Below are positions 1 to 7,839 of a stretch of 42,013 nucleotides of DNA, piece after piece. This DNA comes from a virus: positions 1 to 42,013 of the IMG/VR virus record IMGVR_UViG_3300025154_000198. The stretch is one strand, 5' to 3'. A program made the position numbers and the translations under genes. The stretch's first letter is position 1; every line of letters begins with the position of its first letter. The notes below the pieces were generated by a model, which was not told where the DNA came from, did no database searches, and saw nothing but the letters and a program-made list of their open reading frames with translations.

Positions 1-127
1 TAACCTTTGGCTAGTAATAATTCAGCGAGATGACCACCAATAAAACCACTTCCTCCGATAACAATTGCTTTCATTTTCTAATCACCTTCTTTCTCATTTT
101 TTTTCTATCTCCCAATTAGTAAACTCA
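1..127. repeat. Terminal direct repeat, left copy (circular overlap)
   Basis: These 127 bases are identical to positions 41887-42013. The copy holds the first 25 codons of the epimerase gene that is complete at 41073-41960, plus the start of the following cupin gene's 3' end. An exact terminal overlap of 127 bp is what a de Bruijn assembler leaves on a circular contig, so the unique genome is 41,886 bp. It could instead be a real short terminal repeat, but its position inside a gene argues against that. Confidence 0.95.
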
Positions 128-465
128 TTATAAGGTTTGCGAAAATCGTCAGGGTTATCCATCTCATATTTATGTGTAGAGTGCTCAAGCATTACCCCAA
201 GTTCATCTCCCAATATCTGAAAACCATGCCATCTGCCAGGTTTGATTTCAACCATATCTCCTCTCTCCATGAAAAACTCCTCAAAAGGATCTGTTAAAAC
301 AAGCCTAATAATTCCACCAGCACAGAAAAACCATTCTGTCTTAATTTTGTGCATATGGAAGGCACGAATTGTGCCAGGGTAACTGAAGGAAATATCTGTC
401 TGCCCACATTCTCTTGGGAATAAATCGTAAAAACCTTTTCCTCTGGTATCTTTATTGATTCGCAT
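94..465 (-). CDS. RmlC-like cupin, sugar 3,5-epimerase/isomerase type
   Basis: A 123-aa protein resembling the single-domain cupins that epimerise or isomerise nucleotide-linked deoxysugars (RmlC/WxcM-like). The N-terminal RGKGFYDLFPRECGQ and the central FSYPGTIRAFHMHK, with its two histidines, fit the family's first beta strands and active-site region; GDMVEIKPGRWHGF fits the second cupin motif. It is shorter than classical RmlC (about 180 aa), so it is closer to small cupin isomerases. The start has AAGGAATTTTCAA before the ATG. It overlaps the aminotransferase stop by 14 nt, and across the circle junction it is followed by an epimerase. The substrate cannot be told. Confidence 0.75.
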   Translation of the reverse strand: MRINKDTRGKGFYDLFPRECGQTDISFSYPGTIRAFHMHKIKTEWFFCAGGIIRLVLTDPFEEFFMERGDMVEIKPGRWHGFQILGDELGVMLEHSTHKYEMDNPDDFRKPYNEFTNWEIEKK

Positions 466-1567
466 TTGAAAATTCCTTAATACATTCTACTATATATTCT
501 CGGTCTTTTTTAGTTAGCCACCAGCCCGAAGGAATAAATAGAATCTTATTTTGAAGGGCGGTCATATTTGGAAGTAGCTTCGGGAAGTCCTCTTTGAAAG
601 CAGAATATTGGTCATTTCTTCTCCACATTGGAGTTGTGATGATTCCTTTCTTATTAAGAAAATCCATCAATTTTGGTCTTTCATCTGTAAAAATATAGAA
701 TCCCCACCAATCAGGTAAAGCATCTTTCTCAATTGTGGGCAGAGTTATACCTTTGATTCCCTGTAATTCTTTCATGTAAAACTCTGCGTTATCCACATTA
801 CTACTTGTTACATCATCCAGGCACTCAAAATTTGCTAATCCGATTGTAGCTGCAATATCATTCATATGGAATTTATAACCCCACTCAGGCACATCCGCAG
901 TCATTTGATGCTCAAGTCTGGTCATTCCCTCCGGGACTTTCCTGCTCATACCAAACCATTTAAGCTTCTCAGCCCGGGCAAATTGAGCATCATCTCTGAT
1001 CACAAGTGCTCCCCCATCTCCGGTATTCAATTGCTTGATTGCCTGGAAGGAAAAGCACGAGTAATCAGCCCATTTGGAAATGTGCTCACCCTGATAGCAA
1101 GTGTCAATCGCATGTGCACAATCAGATATAATTGGAAGCCCAAGTTTGGACAATCCCTCCATATTGCAAGGCAACCCCCCAACATGCACTACAACAATGG
1201 CTTTTGTATTGGGGGTAATACTTTTCCTCACGCTATCCACAGAGATATTCACATCCGTTTCGTTAATATCAGCCCAAACAATCTTAACTCCAAAAGGCAT
1301 CAGAGCCACGCTTGTAGCGATCATTGTGAAAGGGGTAGAAATGACTTCATCTCCTGGCTTGAGTCCAATTAACCTGGCTGCAAGAGTAATTGCACTTGTG
1401 CAGCTATTAAGAAGCAATAAGTTTTTACAGCCGAAGTAGCTTTCAAGTTTCTTAGTAAATTCCACAACCTTTACGCCTTCCCCGATAAATCCACCCGCCA
1501 TAAGTTCAGACAATGCGGGGGCTACATTGTGAGATATTTTAGCGTTGAACATTTGAATTGTTTTCAT
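452..1567 (-). CDS. DegT/DnrJ/EryC1/StrS-family sugar aminotransferase
   Basis: A 371-aa PLP-dependent aminotransferase of the family that puts an amino group on keto-sugars of nucleotide sugars. The fold signature is clear: NSCTSAITLAARL binds the PLP phosphate, PGDEVISTPFT follows, SDCAHAID carries the Asp (about 149) that contacts the pyridine N, and SFQAIKQLNTGDGG carries the Schiff-base lysine (K178). Length is typical of the family (360-400 aa). It is preceded by AAAGGGAAGC and its ATG overlaps the TGA of the upstream glycosyltransferase. With the neighbouring cupin and epimerase it can modify an NDP-sugar. Confidence 0.93.
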   Translation of the reverse strand: MKTIQMFNAKISHNVAPALSELMAGGFIGEGVKVVEFTKKLESYFGCKNLLLLNSCTSAITLAARLIGLKPGDEVISTPFTMIATSVALMPFGVKIVWADINETDVNISVDSVRKSITPNTKAIVVVHVGGLPCNMEGLSKLGLPIISDCAHAIDTCYQGEHISKWADYSCFSFQAIKQLNTGDGGALVIRDDAQFARAEKLKWFGMSRKVPEGMTRLEHQMTADVPEWGYKFHMNDIAATIGLANFECLDDVTSSNVDNAEFYMKELQGIKGITLPTIEKDALPDWWGFYIFTDERPKLMDFLNKKGIITTPMWRRNDQYSAFKEDFPKLLPNMTALQNKILFIPSGWWLTKKDREYIVECIKEFSNANQ

Positions 1568-2484
1568 GCTTCCCTTTCTAAATAGAATTGGATTCTACTC
1601 AAAAACTGACTATGAATTTCGGGTAAACCTGAATAAAAAGAACAGAGGTAGTTTGGTTCTCTCCAGGATTTACCCCTCAGAGTTCCGAAGTAAGGATTAA
1701 ATGATTTAGTTTGATCTAGTTCCATAAGCCTGTGAGCATTTGCGAATTGCTCCATCCTTCTATTAAGACTATCTTCATTCCACGACCTTGTAAACCACCT
1801 TCCATCATAGCACCCTGCTTTTTCAAATACATCCTTCTTGACCATTCTCATACCATGTTGTTGCCAAACATGACCAACATTATTGGCAAAAGCCTGTTGT
1901 AACCAATCATTTGTAACTGCGTGAAATTCATCTTTAGGTTTGGTCTTTCGCACAATATTTAGAATATCAGGCATTGGATCAAGAGAGGTTGTGTCAAGCC
2001 AATCAAAATGTCCAACAATATCTCCAGGAATATTCTTGAAAGCTTCGTAAATTTTACTCAAATCTCCGAAACAAATATAATCAGCCGGGACTAAAAGAAG
2101 AACATCCCCACTCGCCATCTTAGCTGCTTTGTTATATAGAACTCCCGGGGGAAACCATAGGGTTTCAAGCTCCCCGCTTTCATATTGGTTTATTCTCTCA
2201 TCCATATTTGTCAATTCCTCTGGACTAAAAATATTTTCTCTCTTATAAAATTCAACACGATTTCTTAAAAACTTAATCCTTTGGGTTTTAGTTCTACTAA
2301 AAGAACGAAGGTTGGGAAACTCTAAAGCTAGTCTGCTAAGAAGATCTGCGGTTGCTGGTGAGGTTTCATCATTAGCTACAATAATTTCTATTTCTGAAGG
2401 AGTTGAAGCGTTCCCGAATACTGTTCTGACAAATACCTCTAGGCTGTCGGTTTCCCTATAGATACTGGTGCAGATTGATAACAT
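1564..2484 (-). CDS. Family 2 (GT-A) glycosyltransferase
   Basis: A 306-aa GT-A fold glycosyltransferase. The N-terminus MLSICTSIYRETDSLEVF followed by EIEIIVANDETSPATADLL is the usual GT2 nucleotide-sugar binding start, and DVLLLVPADYICF occupies the place of the DxD region (here degenerate, PADY). A later HGMRMVKKDVFEKAGCYDGRW segment resembles the acceptor-side region of GT2 enzymes. It is expected to transfer a sugar from an NDP donor to a glycan or a protein in the cytosol. No membrane segments are seen. It lies in a tight leftward run of glycan genes downstream of the capsid gene. Confidence 0.85.
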   Translation of the reverse strand: MLSICTSIYRETDSLEVFVRTVFGNASTPSEIEIIVANDETSPATADLLSRLALEFPNLRSFSRTKTQRIKFLRNRVEFYKRENIFSPEELTNMDERINQYESGELETLWFPPGVLYNKAAKMASGDVLLLVPADYICFGDLSKIYEAFKNIPGDIVGHFDWLDTTSLDPMPDILNIVRKTKPKDEFHAVTNDWLQQAFANNVGHVWQQHGMRMVKKDVFEKAGCYDGRWFTRSWNEDSLNRRMEQFANAHRLMELDQTKSFNPYFGTLRGKSWREPNYLCSFYSGLPEIHSQFLSRIQFYLEREA

Positions 2485-2486
2485 AT

Positions 2487-3491
2487 TTATAAATTATTCA
2501 AAAAGGTTTCCCATTGTTTCTTAATTGTTTCCTTGCCAAAAAGCTCTATGGCTCTAGCCCTACCCGCCTCTGAGATGCGTTTTCTCAGGGGTTCATCTTT
2601 CAAAAGCTGTCCAACTTTATCACTCAACACTTCTATGCTATCACTAACAAAGCCACTAAGACCACTATCTATTATTTCCGGGATCTCGTAGGTATTTTGT
2701 TCTTGCTTAAAAAGACTATTTCCAATATCGTTACCAACCGCAACAATGGGTATTCCGGTCATCATAGCTTCAATAAATCCAAGCGTATAAGAAGCAGGTT
2801 GAGTCCCTGTATAAAGGAAAACTCGGTTATCCCGAAGTTCACGCTTCAAATCTTCATAGCTTAACTGCCCACCCCACATAGCACCCAAGTCATCATTATC
2901 AGCTCCAAACACAATTCTTGGATAAGGTGCAGTTGCAGCATCAAATGCCTGGTAATTGCAGAAAGCACCACGCTTTTGAATGGCTTGACCAAGAGTAATA
3001 ACCCTTTCCACATTTCCATTCCAATCTTTGTATTCCTCCGGATCTTTGTAGAAACGAATCATGGCATCTTCTCCCAAATTCATTTGAATATTCTTTTCCT
3101 TTGGAGAATACCTGACAATCTTCATCCCTTCATAGCGGTAGTCAGCAAGTTGAATTTCTGTGGCTGCTGTTGACTGTCCAATTGTTCTCCAAATTACATT
3201 TTTGTGCTTGATCTGATCCCAATTATTCATAATCCATTCAGGCACATGCTGCACAATAATAGTATCAGCCCATTCAATCATCTCCTCACTTAGCTTGTCT
3301 TTTGAAAATCGGGTAGCAAGAACTGCCATATGTTCGTTATATTTAGCATCAGTTGCAGGTCGTTTAATATCCTGCGGAGCTTGAGGATTAACATATGCTC
3401 CATGACTGAAAACCTCATGTCCAAGCTCAGTTAAAAGCTTGGTTTCGTCATATTCTAAAATTGAATGGCACGATAGATAAAGTATTTTCAT
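2487..3491 (-). CDS. GT-B glycosyltransferase (group 1-like)
   Basis: A 334-aa protein with the two-Rossmann layout of GT-B enzymes: N-terminal MKILYLSCHSILEYDETKLLTELGHEV, a central linker, and a C-terminal half with YTGTQPASYTLGFIEAMMTGIPIVAVGND, which matches the group 1 donor-binding motif (E-x7-E style, MMTGIPIV). LRKRISEAGRARAIELFGKETIKKQWETFL is the typical C-terminal helix. GGAGGCAGACAAACC precedes the ATG and the start overlaps the upstream methyltransferase stop. It is predicted to be a cytosolic retaining glycosyltransferase; donor and acceptor are unknown. Confidence 0.85.
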   Translation of the reverse strand: MKILYLSCHSILEYDETKLLTELGHEVFSHGAYVNPQAPQDIKRPATDAKYNEHMAVLATRFSKDKLSEEMIEWADTIIVQHVPEWIMNNWDQIKHKNVIWRTIGQSTAATEIQLADYRYEGMKIVRYSPKEKNIQMNLGEDAMIRFYKDPEEYKDWNGNVERVITLGQAIQKRGAFCNYQAFDAATAPYPRIVFGADNDDLGAMWGGQLSYEDLKRELRDNRVFLYTGTQPASYTLGFIEAMMTGIPIVAVGNDIGNSLFKQEQNTYEIPEIIDSGLSGFVSDSIEVLSDKVGQLLKDEPLRKRISEAGRARAIELFGKETIKKQWETFLNNL

Positions 3492-4042
3492 GGTTTGTCT
3501 GCCTCCACATTTAAGCTCATCAACACCCCATGCTCTTTATCCATGTGCGGAATATAAGCTTGAGAATGGTCGTCATAATCTTTATGAATAGTTTTCTTCC
3601 AATCATACCTTCTAACATTTACAAATCCGGCAGCTTCAAGCATTTCTTTTAAGGAATCAAAGTCATAAACTGTCTTGTGATATATGGTTTTACTACCATT
3701 AACTGTATCAATCTGCATCTTTCCATATAACAATCCAAGAGTTCTATTTATATCTCCAAAGAATTTATAAGCTTTGATAATCTTTTCAAAATCAGGAACT
3801 GCAATCCGAAGCGTTCCTCCTGAAGCTAAAACTCTTTTCCACTCCTTTAATACATGGGCACCTTTTTCACGATCAAAGTATTCAAAACAATGACTGGCAT
3901 AAATTAGTTCCACAGTTGCATCATCAAAACAGGAAAGGTCGTCAATATTCCTGACATAATCAACGCCAGGTAGGTTACAAATATCTACATTTGTAAATTT
4001 CGGCAACTTCCTTTTCCAACAACCCAAATTTAGTTTAAGCAT
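3488..4042 (-). CDS. Class I SAM methyltransferase (type 11-like)
   Basis: A 184-aa Rossmann methyltransferase. MLKLNLGCWKRKLPKFTNVDIC is a short form of motif I with the acidic residue at the end of beta 2, DATVELIYASHCFEYF is motif II, and ASGGTLRIAVPDFEKII is motif III. Such small enzymes are common in O-antigen and capsule clusters. It may methylate a sugar or a glycan end. It overlaps the next methyltransferase gene by 8 nt and the GT-B gene by 4 nt, so the three are co-translated. Confidence 0.85.
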   Translation of the reverse strand: MLKLNLGCWKRKLPKFTNVDICNLPGVDYVRNIDDLSCFDDATVELIYASHCFEYFDREKGAHVLKEWKRVLASGGTLRIAVPDFEKIIKAYKFFGDINRTLGLLYGKMQIDTVNGSKTIYHKTVYDFDSLKEMLEAAGFVNVRRYDWKKTIHKDYDDHSQAYIPHMDKEHGVLMSLNVEADKP

Positions 4043-4646
4043 TTTTAATAAATAGAACCTGTTTATCTGCCATCAAAGGTGTCCATCCGTTATCTATTAA
4101 GAACTGAACCGAAAGCTTACACTTTCCTCCGTTTGTAAAATTGTTATCATCCAAAAGGATTACAGATTTATCAGTTAATTTGTCCCATGCAGCTTTGATT
4201 TCATTTAACTGGTGTTCTTGTGAAGCTATTAGATGAGGAGAATCAGCCTCGTCATTCTCTGGGCAATCCATTGAATCCAAATAAAGAAGGTCAATTTTCT
4301 CCGGGAAGTTCTTGAGAAACTCAACCGAATCACTTGTAACGAAATTTGTATTCTTATTGAACCCTTCCGTTTCTTTCTTTGAAAGTTCTATTGCCTCCGG
4401 AAGAATATCAACAGTCCAAAAGTGCTTGTCATAGTGTTGTGCGTAATCTCCGTAAAGAAGGGTAGAATAGCCTCCACCATTCATATCGTCAGCCATTCTA
4501 ATCGTGCCTGTTTCAACTATATTAGTGCCTCCTCTGAAGTGAAACAAATTAAGAGCAATTTTAGTTGAGAAATATCTCACGCCCTCGCCCATCTTGAAGC
4601 GATATTTTAGACTCCACCAATCATTCCATGCAATAAATTCATCCAT
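4035..4646 (-). CDS. SAM methyltransferase, family 24-like
   Basis: A 203-aa protein with a second, different methyltransferase fold. NIVETGTIRMADDMNGGGYSTLLY resembles the glycine-rich SAM loop of methyltransferase family 24 members, FWTVDILPEAIELSKK gives the acidic beta-2 residue, and KIDLLYLDSMDC and SVILLDDNNF are later strands. It probably acts on a small or sugar substrate. It is encoded between a glycosyltransferase (4649-5734) and a second methyltransferase, with short spacing or overlap on both sides. Confidence 0.75.
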   Translation of the reverse strand: MDEFIAWNDWWSLKYRFKMGEGVRYFSTKIALNLFHFRGGTNIVETGTIRMADDMNGGGYSTLLYGDYAQHYDKHFWTVDILPEAIELSKKETEGFNKNTNFVTSDSVEFLKNFPEKIDLLYLDSMDCPENDEADSPHLIASQEHQLNEIKAAWDKLTDKSVILLDDNNFTNGGKCKLSVQFLIDNGWTPLMADKQVLFIKNA

Positions 4647-4648
4647 AC

Positions 4649-5734
4649 TTATTTATAATCAAAGTTTTTAACCAAAGTGTCAAGCATATCTTCTGCACAA
4701 ACTTCCCAATTCCAATCCCTGTGCATCCAAGCTGAGGCTAATTTACCCTTTTCATAGGCTTCATCCTGGTGCTCGTAAATGTAACGCATCCAATACATAA
4801 GCTCCTCAACACTAATTCTTGCCTGGAATCCTGGTTGTTCCTCCTGCATCCTGGCATCAGGCATGTCAATTGCCACAGGATCAAGGGGATAGTTGTATCG
4901 GGAATCTGCCACATCAGCCATACCAGACCAATTGGTAATGATTACAGGAAGCCCTGTTGCCATAGCTTCTCTCCCGGGCATACCCGCACCCTCAGCTCTG
5001 GAACAGAAAAGGAAGCAATCTATATTCTTGTAGAAGATCTGCATCTGCTCAAAAGAAAGAAGTTCGTCAATTAGTTTTACCCTTTCGTCTGCAGGTTGTT
5101 CGTAACCGAACATATTATTGGAGTTTTTGAGCCATAATTCTACAGGCTCGTTATTATCAAATTCTGAAGTAAAAGCAGTTACCATTTCTTGCCAATTCTT
5201 TCTTTCATCAAGCCATCCGGCAGTAGCAAATATGAATTTCTCTCGGGGTTTCCTTTCAACTCTCCTGCGATCTACATACTTAAAAAGTTCAGGATTGATT
5301 CCCTGTTTAACTGTATAGATTGGTTTTGTAAATCCGCTTTCTTTGAACACATCCACTAAGTATTTAGAAGGAACAAATAGGGCATCCATAGCCATACATT
5401 TGTCAACCCAATTCTTACCTACCCGACTATTTTCAACCATTGTATATCCGATCTTAATATCTGAAATATTGTTATGAAAAAGCTCTGGAGTTGTTTTAAT
5501 TATCCCAAGTCTAGCTTTATCAAAAGGTTTGTAATGAATTAAGTTCTGTTGTTCTGTGGATAAGATCCTCCATTCTGAAGAATTATCCGGTTCTCTCCTC
5601 TGCCAACCCACAGAAATTTTACCTGTAAGCCTCTCAAGGGCAACCATATATTCAAGGCTTACTATTCCGTAGCCTGAAAATGGCGTAGTCCAACCATACC
5701 AATTGAGGTTCTCCTCATAATTTCTTTTTGTCAT
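4649..5734 (-). CDS. Family 4 GT-B glycosyltransferase
   Basis: A protein of about 361 aa starting at ATG 5734; a TTG three codons earlier is possible. The C-terminal half is a clear GT4 domain: KFIFATAGWLDERKNWQEMV, then CFLFCSRAEGAGMPGREAMATGLPVIIT, which has the E-x7-E motif and donor-binding loop. The N-terminal half starts with NLNWYGWTTPFSGYG, where the GxG-like loop usually sits. It is predicted to add a sugar from an NDP donor. The start overlaps the 3' end of the upstream gene by 20 nt. It is the first glycan gene after the capsid genes. Confidence 0.9.
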   Translation of the reverse strand: MTKRNYEENLNWYGWTTPFSGYGIVSLEYMVALERLTGKISVGWQRREPDNSSEWRILSTEQQNLIHYKPFDKARLGIIKTTPELFHNNISDIKIGYTMVENSRVGKNWVDKCMAMDALFVPSKYLVDVFKESGFTKPIYTVKQGINPELFKYVDRRRVERKPREKFIFATAGWLDERKNWQEMVTAFTSEFDNNEPVELWLKNSNNMFGYEQPADERVKLIDELLSFEQMQIFYKNIDCFLFCSRAEGAGMPGREAMATGLPVIITNWSGMADVADSRYNYPLDPVAIDMPDARMQEEQPGFQARISVEELMYWMRYIYEHQDEAYEKGKLASAWMHRDWNWEVCAEDMLDTLVKNFDYK

Positions 5735-6056
5735 CTTCGTCAATTGCTACATTTACAATCCGGGCAACCCTGCCTATGTTTTTCAACAAAGACCATACCT
5801 CCCAGGTAAGGTCAACAGGCTCACCACATGGAACGAATGTGTTTTTGTTGTTGATGGAAATCAACATTCCTTTCTTACCATCCACATTCTCAGTAGCATA
5901 TTCCATAGGAAAGACAAACTTTCGTTTGCCAAATACTGCCTTAAAAGGCAAGATTTCTTTTTTTGATTTAGGTCTTAACATATTTTTACTTTTGTGCCCT
6001 ATAAGGCTAGGGCTAACCTTGTGCTGAGTCATATGGTCGCACAATACCCATCTCAC
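5715..6056 (-). CDS. Small conserved-looking protein after the capsid gene
   Basis: A protein of up to 113 aa, family not recognised. The N-terminus is uncertain: the frame opens at a GTG (6056) but an internal ATG begins MTQHKVSP and another begins MLRPKSKKEILPF, which looks more like the start of the folded part (FKAVFGKRKFVFPMEYATEN, then VPCGEPVDLTWEVWSLL). Lying directly between the major capsid gene and the glycan cassette, it may be a head protein such as a completion or decoration factor. That is inference from position only. Confidence 0.6.
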   Translation of the reverse strand: MRWVLCDHMTQHKVSPSLIGHKSKNMLRPKSKKEILPFKAVFGKRKFVFPMEYATENVDGKKGMLISINNKNTFVPCGEPVDLTWEVWSLLKNIGRVARIVNVAIDEDDKKKL

Positions 6057-6068
6057 TACTCAACCTGC

Positions 6069-6986
6069 TTATCTTGCGGACTCAAGCCTTCTCATGAAGG
6101 TTTGCTGTAAGATAACGGACTTGAGATATGCCTTCCAAGCGATTGCGGTTTTAACTTTGTATTCATCACCATGTCCACCCGGAGGTGTAACGATAACATC
6201 AAAGTCGCCAGGTAGTAACCTAGCTATTCCGTAAGCACCCTCTCCTAGAATGATCGTTTGTTCAACATAACTAACTGTTGAATTTGATCCTGAGTTTGCA
6301 ATGGATGGAGCTGTAGAAGTTCTTACGAACTTTACACCATCAATAGTAGCAACTTCACCTGTAAACAGGGAGTTGTCTTTTGCTAAGTATCTAGTAGCTT
6401 CTCTGAAGTCTGTGTCCTTCATTAAGCGGGTTTTGACATAAGGAGAGATTATAGCGACATAATTATCTCCGATCATTGGAGCATCTGCGGTTTCAAGAGA
6501 TTCCACAGTATCCAAGATGTCATTAAGGTCAATCGTATCCGAGGTCAAAAGGTTGGTTCTAGCTGTCTTGGAATTTGCGTAATTAACGCTAGTTCCTGCT
6601 ACTAAAACATCTCTGACTTTTTCGTTGATAGTTTCACCTGCATTTTGTCCAACAAGTTTTTTATACTCATCAGGCAAGTCCAAGAAGGAAGTTTCCTTCA
6701 AGGCTTCTAACAAGGTTACTCCATTTCCCCAAAGCTCCAAAGTAGCTGTAACAGTAGAATCTGCAACAGTTGCTGGACTCCATGTAGGAGAGTCATCCAA
6801 GACTGTGCTTGGGACTGTCATCTTTGTGAATTTCAACCAGGATGCGGTTTGTCCTTTTCTTCGCAATGTCAAATCGGGTGCACCGAATTGAGGATAAACC
6901 AATTTAGGTTTAGCGAATTCCAATGTTTTACGAACATTGTAAGTTTCAATCGTATCTGTGCCTAGTGTGCGTGTCATTTCTGCCAT
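6069..6986 (-). CDS. Major capsid protein (N4-gp56-like)
   Basis: A 305-aa protein matching the N4-gp56 type of HK97-fold capsid proteins. The N-terminus ETYNVRKTLEFAKPKLVYPQFG followed by LRRKGQTASWLKFTKM is the hallmark opening, TATLELWGNGVTLLEALKETSF follows, and the C-terminal EYKVKTAIAWKAYLKSVIL is the typical closing stretch. GGAGGTGAAATAATAT precedes the ATG. The scaffold-like gene lies 20 nt upstream and the promoter and structured leader at 7729-7837 head this two-gene unit, giving a way to make much capsid protein. Confidence 0.92.
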   Translation of the reverse strand: MAEMTRTLGTDTIETYNVRKTLEFAKPKLVYPQFGAPDLTLRRKGQTASWLKFTKMTVPSTVLDDSPTWSPATVADSTVTATLELWGNGVTLLEALKETSFLDLPDEYKKLVGQNAGETINEKVRDVLVAGTSVNYANSKTARTNLLTSDTIDLNDILDTVESLETADAPMIGDNYVAIISPYVKTRLMKDTDFREATRYLAKDNSLFTGEVATIDGVKFVRTSTAPSIANSGSNSTVSYVEQTIILGEGAYGIARLLPGDFDVIVTPPGGHGDEYKVKTAIAWKAYLKSVILQQTFMRRLESAR

Positions 6987-7006
6987 ATATTATTTCACCT
7001 CCAATC

Positions 7007-7711
7007 TTATTGCTGTGGTTGGGACATTTTTGCAACAGCTTTATCTTTTAGCTTTTCCAATTTGCCTAATGGCATTGTCCAAAGATTTTGATCTTCTGGA
7101 CTACCCGGCTCTGCATTATCTGCTTCGCCTTCGGGTGCTGGATTAGCATTAACAGTCGCAGGTGCTACTGGAGCACTTGGCTGTTGTCCCTGTGGTTGTG
7201 CGGGAGTTCCGGCAGCAAGTTCTTCCACTCTATTAGCAATCTTATCTTCAATCTCATCAAGTGCGGTTTCCCAATCACCTGTAAGAAAAGACTGGCGAGA
7301 AGCAAAAGCCCAGGGATTTAGCCTGATTCTTTGCAACTCATCTGGTGAAAGTTCTGGATAAAGAGCTAGTCTTTCTTCCATATTCCCTCTCAACCTTGCA
7401 TCAGATAACTCTAATGCAGCAGCGTATTGCCCTGCTTCGGAATCAAAAGGATTACCTTCATCTCCACCTGGAGTAGTAGTTTTCTGCCTACCTGAACGCC
7501 TGGCATCAATCAAAGCTTTATTCAAGCCTGATATATTCTCTTTGAGAATTTTTATTTCTCCATCCTTATCATCTGTGGGTGGAGTTCCATTTTGACCTTG
7601 AGAAGCACCCTGGGGTGTAGTTTCACCGCCCTGACTTCCTGGATCGGAAGCACCAGGACTCGCTGCACTCGGATTTCCTGCGGGATCATTTGCGTTATTA
7701 TTATTTTCCAT
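7007..7711 (-). CDS. Scaffold-like protein
   Basis: A 234-aa hydrophilic protein lying just upstream of the major capsid gene, the usual place for a scaffold. The first 60 residues are low-complexity (Ser/Gly/Asn/Pro), a helical stretch DKDGEIKILKENISGLNKAL follows, the middle has YPELSPDELQRIRLNPWAF and WETALDEIEDKIANRVEEL, and a Pro/Ala linker leads to a basic C-terminus KLEKLKDKAVAKM. The charged C-terminal helix is typical of the capsid-binding end of scaffolds. A strong AAAGGAGGTTGTA precedes the ATG. No protease motif is seen. Confidence 0.8.
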   Translation of the reverse strand: MENNNNANDPAGNPSAASPGASDPGSQGGETTPQGASQGQNGTPPTDDKDGEIKILKENISGLNKALIDARRSGRQKTTTPGGDEGNPFDSEAGQYAAALELSDARLRGNMEERLALYPELSPDELQRIRLNPWAFASRQSFLTGDWETALDEIEDKIANRVEELAAGTPAQPQGQQPSAPVAPATVNANPAPEGEADNAEPGSPEDQNLWTMPLGKLEKLKDKAVAKMSQPQQ

Positions 7712-7728
7712 TACAACCTCCTTTCTAA

Positions 7729-7784
7729 GAGCTTAATAAGCTCAGGGTTGGACTCGTAACAAAACTTGAAACCAGTCCACCCCC
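7729..7784 (-). promoter_or_regulatory. Structured leader of the scaffold-capsid mRNA
   Basis: On the minus strand the leader between the promoter at 7804-7837 and the scaffold ATG contains two inverted repeats. One is a perfect 7+1+7 palindrome at 7729-7743 (GAGCTTA, one base, TAAGCTC) directly upstream of the AAAGGAGG site; the other pairs TGGACT with AGTCCA (7774-7779 with 7749-7754). They may stabilise the mRNA or tune translation of the most abundant virion proteins. No T-run follows, so a terminator is unlikely. Confidence 0.5.
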
Positions 7785-7803
7785 GAACTATCAAACTATA
7801 TCA

Positions 7804-7837
7804 ATTAAGATACTTCTACAGCTTCATGTCAACTAGA
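7804..7837 (-). promoter_or_regulatory. Leftward promoter for scaffold and capsid
   Basis: On the minus strand TCTAGTTGACATG holds a perfect TTGACA (7827-7832), with CTTAAT 17 nt further on (7804-7809) as a weak -10. The 13-mer recurs at 17319-17331 and 22752-22764 in the same orientation. It lies in the 128-nt gap after the 832-aa gene and would start an mRNA with a leader of about 85 nt before the scaffold ATG. Confidence 0.55.
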
Positions 7838-7839
7838 TA

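Noticed and set aside
866-1439. Two rightward frames of 112-168 codons opposite the aminotransferase gene
   Set aside because: Shadow frames of a well-conserved gene; composition is not protein-like and no promoter or ribosome site is present.
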